Shown here: piece after piece, positions 6,596 to 8,591 of the stretch | How the letters are laid out: each line of letters opens with the position of its first letter | Numbering within the stretch: the first letter of the stretch is position 1 | Source: Betaproteobacteria bacterium | GTDB taxonomy: Bacteria > Pseudomonadota > Gammaproteobacteria > Burkholderiales > SG8-41 | Reading direction: 5' to 3' | Assembly (NCBI GenBank): GCA_021732805.1 | Contig: JAKFUJ010000461.1 | Span: 1 to 8,591 of the forward strand | DNA: 8,591 bases | Notes under the pieces: generated by a model | Told to the model about the DNA's origin: nothing | Databases searched by the model: none | Seen by the model: the letters and a program-made list of their open reading frames with translations, nothing else | Program-made: the position numbers and the translations under genes

Positions 6596-7174
6596 CTACC
6601 GGTATGTCCTGAATTGCCCGACCACCACCCCAAATATCTCCAGATCACCCTTGGGGCGGATAACCGGAAAAGCCTTGTTCTCGGGTTTAAGCACGATCCG
6701 GCCCCGCTCTTTGTGTAGACGCTTCAGTGTGAATTCGTTGTCGATGATGGCGACGACAATATCGCCGATGTTCGCAGAAGTGCGCTTTTCCACGACGACC
6801 AGATCGCCTTCGTGGATGCCGGCATCGATCATCGAGTCGCCCTTGACCTTGATAAGGACAGTATTCGACGGGTTGGGGATCAAACGCTCATCGATGGTGA
6901 TCGTGTCTGGGGCGATGATGTCAGGTGCCAGCGTCGGCAGGCCGGCTTGCACACTCTCGGTCATCGGTCGCTCGAAGAAGCGTCGCCCCGGCTTGAGACG
7001 CCGGTCTGGCGTGCTTTCGACGAACCCTTCGGCCTTCAGACGCTGGACCAGGCCTGCAACCGATGCTTTCGAATTCAATCCGACGAGGACGCCGATCCTT
7101 GCATAGGACGGCAGAATCCGGTGCCGGGCGTAGTAGTCCTGCAGCCTTGCGAGGTATTGACGGTCATCAGCCAT
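6596..7174 (-). CDS. lexA: LexA-like repressor with S24 autocleavage domain
   Basis: Transcriptional repressor, 192 residues, slightly shorter than E. coli LexA. Residues about 1-65 form a winged-helix DNA-binding domain (ILPSYARIGVLVGLNSKASVAG then LVQRLKAEGFVE). The likely self-cleavage bond is A77-G78 in SVQAGLP. The S24 latent protease dyad is visible: S114 in VKGDSMIDAGIHEGD and K151 in FTLKRLHKE. Everything needed for RecA-stimulated autocleavage appears intact. It is transcribed divergently from tcmP across a 45-base gap that contains a perfect operator-like palindrome. The ATG at 7174 has no clear Shine-Dalgarno, but a predicted promoter would start transcription at or next to it. This may be an accessory LexA paralogue controlling its neighbour rather than the chromosome's housekeeping SOS repressor; the window cannot decide. 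Confidence 0.92.
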   Translation of the reverse strand: MADDRQYLARLQDYYARHRILPSYARIGVLVGLNSKASVAGLVQRLKAEGFVESTPDRRLKPGRRFFERPMTESVQAGLPTLAPDIIAPDTITIDERLIPNPSNTVLIKVKGDSMIDAGIHEGDLVVVEKRTSANIGDIVVAIIDNEFTLKRLHKERGRIVLKPENKAFPVIRPKGDLEIFGVVVGQFRTYR

Positions 7175-7185
7175 TCACTTACGAT
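7157..7185 (+). promoter_or_regulatory. Predicted sigma70 promoter for tcmP
   Basis: TTGACG (7157-7162, five of six) and TACGAT (7180-7185, four of six) are separated by exactly 17 bases. The predicted start near 7192 falls inside the LexA-type palindrome, giving a leader of about 28 bases that contains the GGGGG ribosome site before ATG 7220. Repressor bound at the palindrome would cover the start point. The -35 lies within the first codons of the divergent lexA gene. Confidence 0.6.
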
Positions 7186-7209
7186 ACCGAACGATCGTTC
7201 GCTAGTCAA
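7181..7209 (-). promoter_or_regulatory. Predicted sigma70 promoter for lexA
   Basis: Read on the minus strand, TTGACT (7209-7204, five of six) and TATCGT (7186-7181, four of six) are separated by exactly 17 bases. The palindrome occupies most of the spacer. Its -10 overlaps the tcmP -10 almost completely. The predicted start falls at about 7174, the A of the lexA ATG, so lexA mRNA may be leaderless. Confidence 0.55.
7188..7201. promoter_or_regulatory. LexA-type operator, perfect 14-bp palindrome
   Basis: cgaacgatcgttcg is an exact palindrome of the form CGAAC-N4-GTTCG. From established knowledge this matches the SOS box of Bacillus-type LexA (CGAAC-N4-GTTCG) rather than the E. coli CTGT-N8-ACAG box. 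It lies between the starts of lexA and tcmP, within both predicted promoters. The natural reading is that LexA here represses itself and the tcmP operon from a single site. Binding is inferred from position and symmetry. Confidence 0.75.
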
Positions 7210-7219
7210 CGGGGGCTTG

Positions 7220-8422
7220 ATGACGGATCGCCGAGATGAGCAACACCTTCCTGCTGCATACCGCGGGAAGGAGACGGCATTTATTAAGCATGAGTTGCTC
7301 AGGGCTTATCTGAAGCGGCTTTTCCTGATCATTGGGATGAGCGCGCAGAAGCTCGGCATCACCGAACTTTGCTACGTCGATGGTTTCGCTGGTCCGTGGA
7401 TGGATGAAAGCGATGACCTTGGCAGTACGTCGATCGCAATTTCGCTAGGCATTCTCGACGAGTGTCGGCAGGAGTTGGCGAAACAAGGTCGGGCAGTCCG
7501 CATTCGCGCGCTCTATGTCGAGAAGAATGGCGTAGCGTTTGCACGGTTGGAGAGTTATCTGCGCGAGCGAACCCCGAGCGGAATCGAAGCCAAGCCACTA
7601 GAGGGAGATTTTGTTGGTTTGCGCCAGACAATTTTGGATTGGTGCGGAAGTAAAGCATTTGTGTTTTTCTTCCTGGATCCGAAAGGCTGGAAACCAGTTG
7701 GTGTGAAGCTGTTGCAGCCACTGCTTGCGCGGCCACAGTCCGAATTTTTGATCACTTTTATGTACGACTTTGTAACTCGCTTTGTGTCCAAACAGGATCT
7801 TGAGACTCACATGATCGAGCTTCTGGGTGAGGTGCCAAACGTAGGCGATTTACACGGTCTCGCCAGGGAGAAACATGTGCTTGGCATCTATCGCAACAAT
7901 CTGAAGCAACTGATGCCTGCAAAAGCGCGATGGCCAGCTCGCTCGGCATACGTGCGTGTGCTGGATCGGGAGAAGGAGCGAGCTAAGTATCACCTCGTCT
8001 ACCTGACCAGTCATCCTCACGGTATTACGGTGTTTATGGAGATTTCCGAGGCGCTTGAGCCCGTGCAAAAACTCGTCAGGGCATCGACGAAACAGGCATC
8101 GCGTATTGAGAAGACCGGTCAAGGTGAGCTCTGGACTGCTGTAAATATGACGGATGCTGAAGAACAGCCAGTGGATATTGTCGAAGTGGAGCGGTTCTGG
8201 CTCGCGCATTTATCTGATCAGCCGATCAAATTCGGGGAGGCAGAGTTCGCGGACTTATTAGAGAAGACGGATTGGCTGCCTGGTGATCTTCAACGCGCAC
8301 TCGGGAATTTGATCGGCACGGGGAAGGTCTGTAATCTCGACGCAGAGGGAAAGCGGAAGAGTCGGTTTCTGCATTTTGAGAAAAAAAACGGCGAACGCTT
8401 GCAACTGACGGGAGACGAGTAA
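7220..8422 (+). CDS. tcmP: Three-Cys-motif partner protein TcmP
   Basis: 400-residue protein of the family named for its constant pairing with a neighbouring three-cysteine protein, which is what is seen here. Motifs resemble a Rossmann methyltransferase-like core: YVDGFAGPW at 52-60 (glycine-rich loop), ALYVEKN at 97-103 (acidic residue ending strand 2), and VFFFLDPKGW at 148-157 (a DPxG motif like a motif IV). FLITFMYDFVTRF follows at 176-188. The C-terminal 90 residues or so (from about VERFWLAHL) look like a small winged-helix domain. ATG 7220 has GGGGG five to nine bases upstream; the frame is open further upstream only because it reads through lexA antisense. Its stop overlaps the next ATG (TAATG), so the two are coupled. 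Biochemical function is not established to my knowledge; methyl-group transfer or SAM binding is only an inference. Confidence 0.85.
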   Translation: MTDRRDEQHLPAAYRGKETAFIKHELLRAYLKRLFLIIGMSAQKLGITELCYVDGFAGPWMDESDDLGSTSIAISLGILDECRQELAKQGRAVRIRALYVEKNGVAFARLESYLRERTPSGIEAKPLEGDFVGLRQTILDWCGSKAFVFFFLDPKGWKPVGVKLLQPLLARPQSEFLITFMYDFVTRFVSKQDLETHMIELLGEVPNVGDLHGLAREKHVLGIYRNNLKQLMPAKARWPARSAYVRVLDREKERAKYHLVYLTSHPHGITVFMEISEALEPVQKLVRASTKQASRIEKTGQGELWTAVNMTDAEEQPVDIVEVERFWLAHLSDQPIKFGEAEFADLLEKTDWLPGDLQRALGNLIGTGKVCNLDAEGKRKSRFLHFEKKNGERLQLTGDE

Positions 8423-8591
8423 TGAGCACACAAAGCAAAATCGAATGGACCGAGCAGACCTGGAACCCGACCGTAGGTTGCACGAAGGTCTCACCTGGTT
8501 GTAAGCATTGCTATGCGGAAACCATGGCTCGACGACTTCAGGCCATGGGGGTTAATGGTTACGAAAACTGTTTCCGTTTGACGTTGATGCC
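8422..8591 (+). CDS. DUF5131 / phage Gp37-Gp68-like three-Cys protein, 5' part only
   Basis: The first 56 codons are present and the gene runs off the window. KIEWTEQTWNPTVGCTKVSPG then CKHCYAETMARRLQAMG is the N-terminal signature of the Gp37/Gp68 (DUF5131) family. Three cysteines (C20, C27, C30) form a C-x6-C-x2-C pattern that probably binds a metal or iron-sulfur cluster. The spacing differs from the classical radical-SAM C-x3-C-x2-C. ATG 8422 overlaps the tcmP TAA by one base, and GGGAGA lies just upstream. The pair would share the LexA-type operator. A role in DNA repair or phage-related processing is plausible but unproven. Confidence 0.85.
   Translation, partial: MSTQSKIEWTEQTWNPTVGCTKVSPGCKHCYAETMARRLQAMGVNGYENCFRLTLM

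Noticed and set aside
6812..7219. Upstream extension of the TcmP frame
   Set aside because: It reads through lexA in antisense. The predicted promoter start near 7192 and the GGGGG ribosome site support ATG 7220.
1..8591. CRISPR array, tRNA, rRNA or insertion sequence
   Set aside because: No regularly spaced repeats, no tRNA-like cloverleaf, no rRNA sequence and no transposase were recognised on either strand.

Overview
The window looks like part of a betaproteobacterial genome, most plausibly Burkholderiales-like. This is an inference: the left side is GC-rich and carries two Bug/TctC-type periplasmic solute-binding proteins beside CoA-thioester enzymes, a combination greatly expanded in that group. 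No rRNA, tRNA or other phylogenetic marker is present to confirm it.

Left part (1-4955, all minus strand): one catabolic gene cluster read right to left. The order is a Bug/TctC solute-binding protein (3981-4955), an intradiol ring-cleavage dioxygenase (3122-3973), a double-hotdog FAS1/MaoC-like acyl-CoA hydratase (2189-3055), a family III (CaiB/BaiF) CoA-transferase (886-2097) and a second Bug/TctC protein cut by the window edge (1-859). A reasonable reading is uptake of an aromatic or dicarboxylic acid, cleavage of a catechol-type ring, activation of the product as a CoA thioester, and hydration. The substrate cannot be read from the sequence. A 91-base gap inside the cluster carries two perfect hairpins, one of them a dispersed-repeat type.

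Middle (4956-5189): a 234-base intergenic region with several TGACGCGTCA-like sites, a small inverted repeat and a TAGAAT -10-like element. To its right, base composition falls visibly and the gene content becomes defence/accessory-like.

Right part (5190-8591): first a 5' remnant of a type I restriction hsdR gene is joined out of frame to a 5'-truncated ImmA/IrrE metallopeptidase gene. A PIN-like nuclease gene overlaps the end of the ImmA gene. Convergent to these is a LexA-like S24 repressor (6596-7174). Divergent from lexA is a three-Cys-motif partner protein, TcmP (7220-8422), overlapping by one base the start of a DUF5131 (phage Gp37/Gp68-like) three-Cys protein that runs off the window. 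The lexA/tcmP intergenic region holds a perfect 14-bp palindrome, cgaacgatcgttcg, lying between two overlapping, face-to-face sigma70-like promoters. This suggests a damage-inducible lexA / tcmP-DUF5131 cassette, the most interesting unit in the window.
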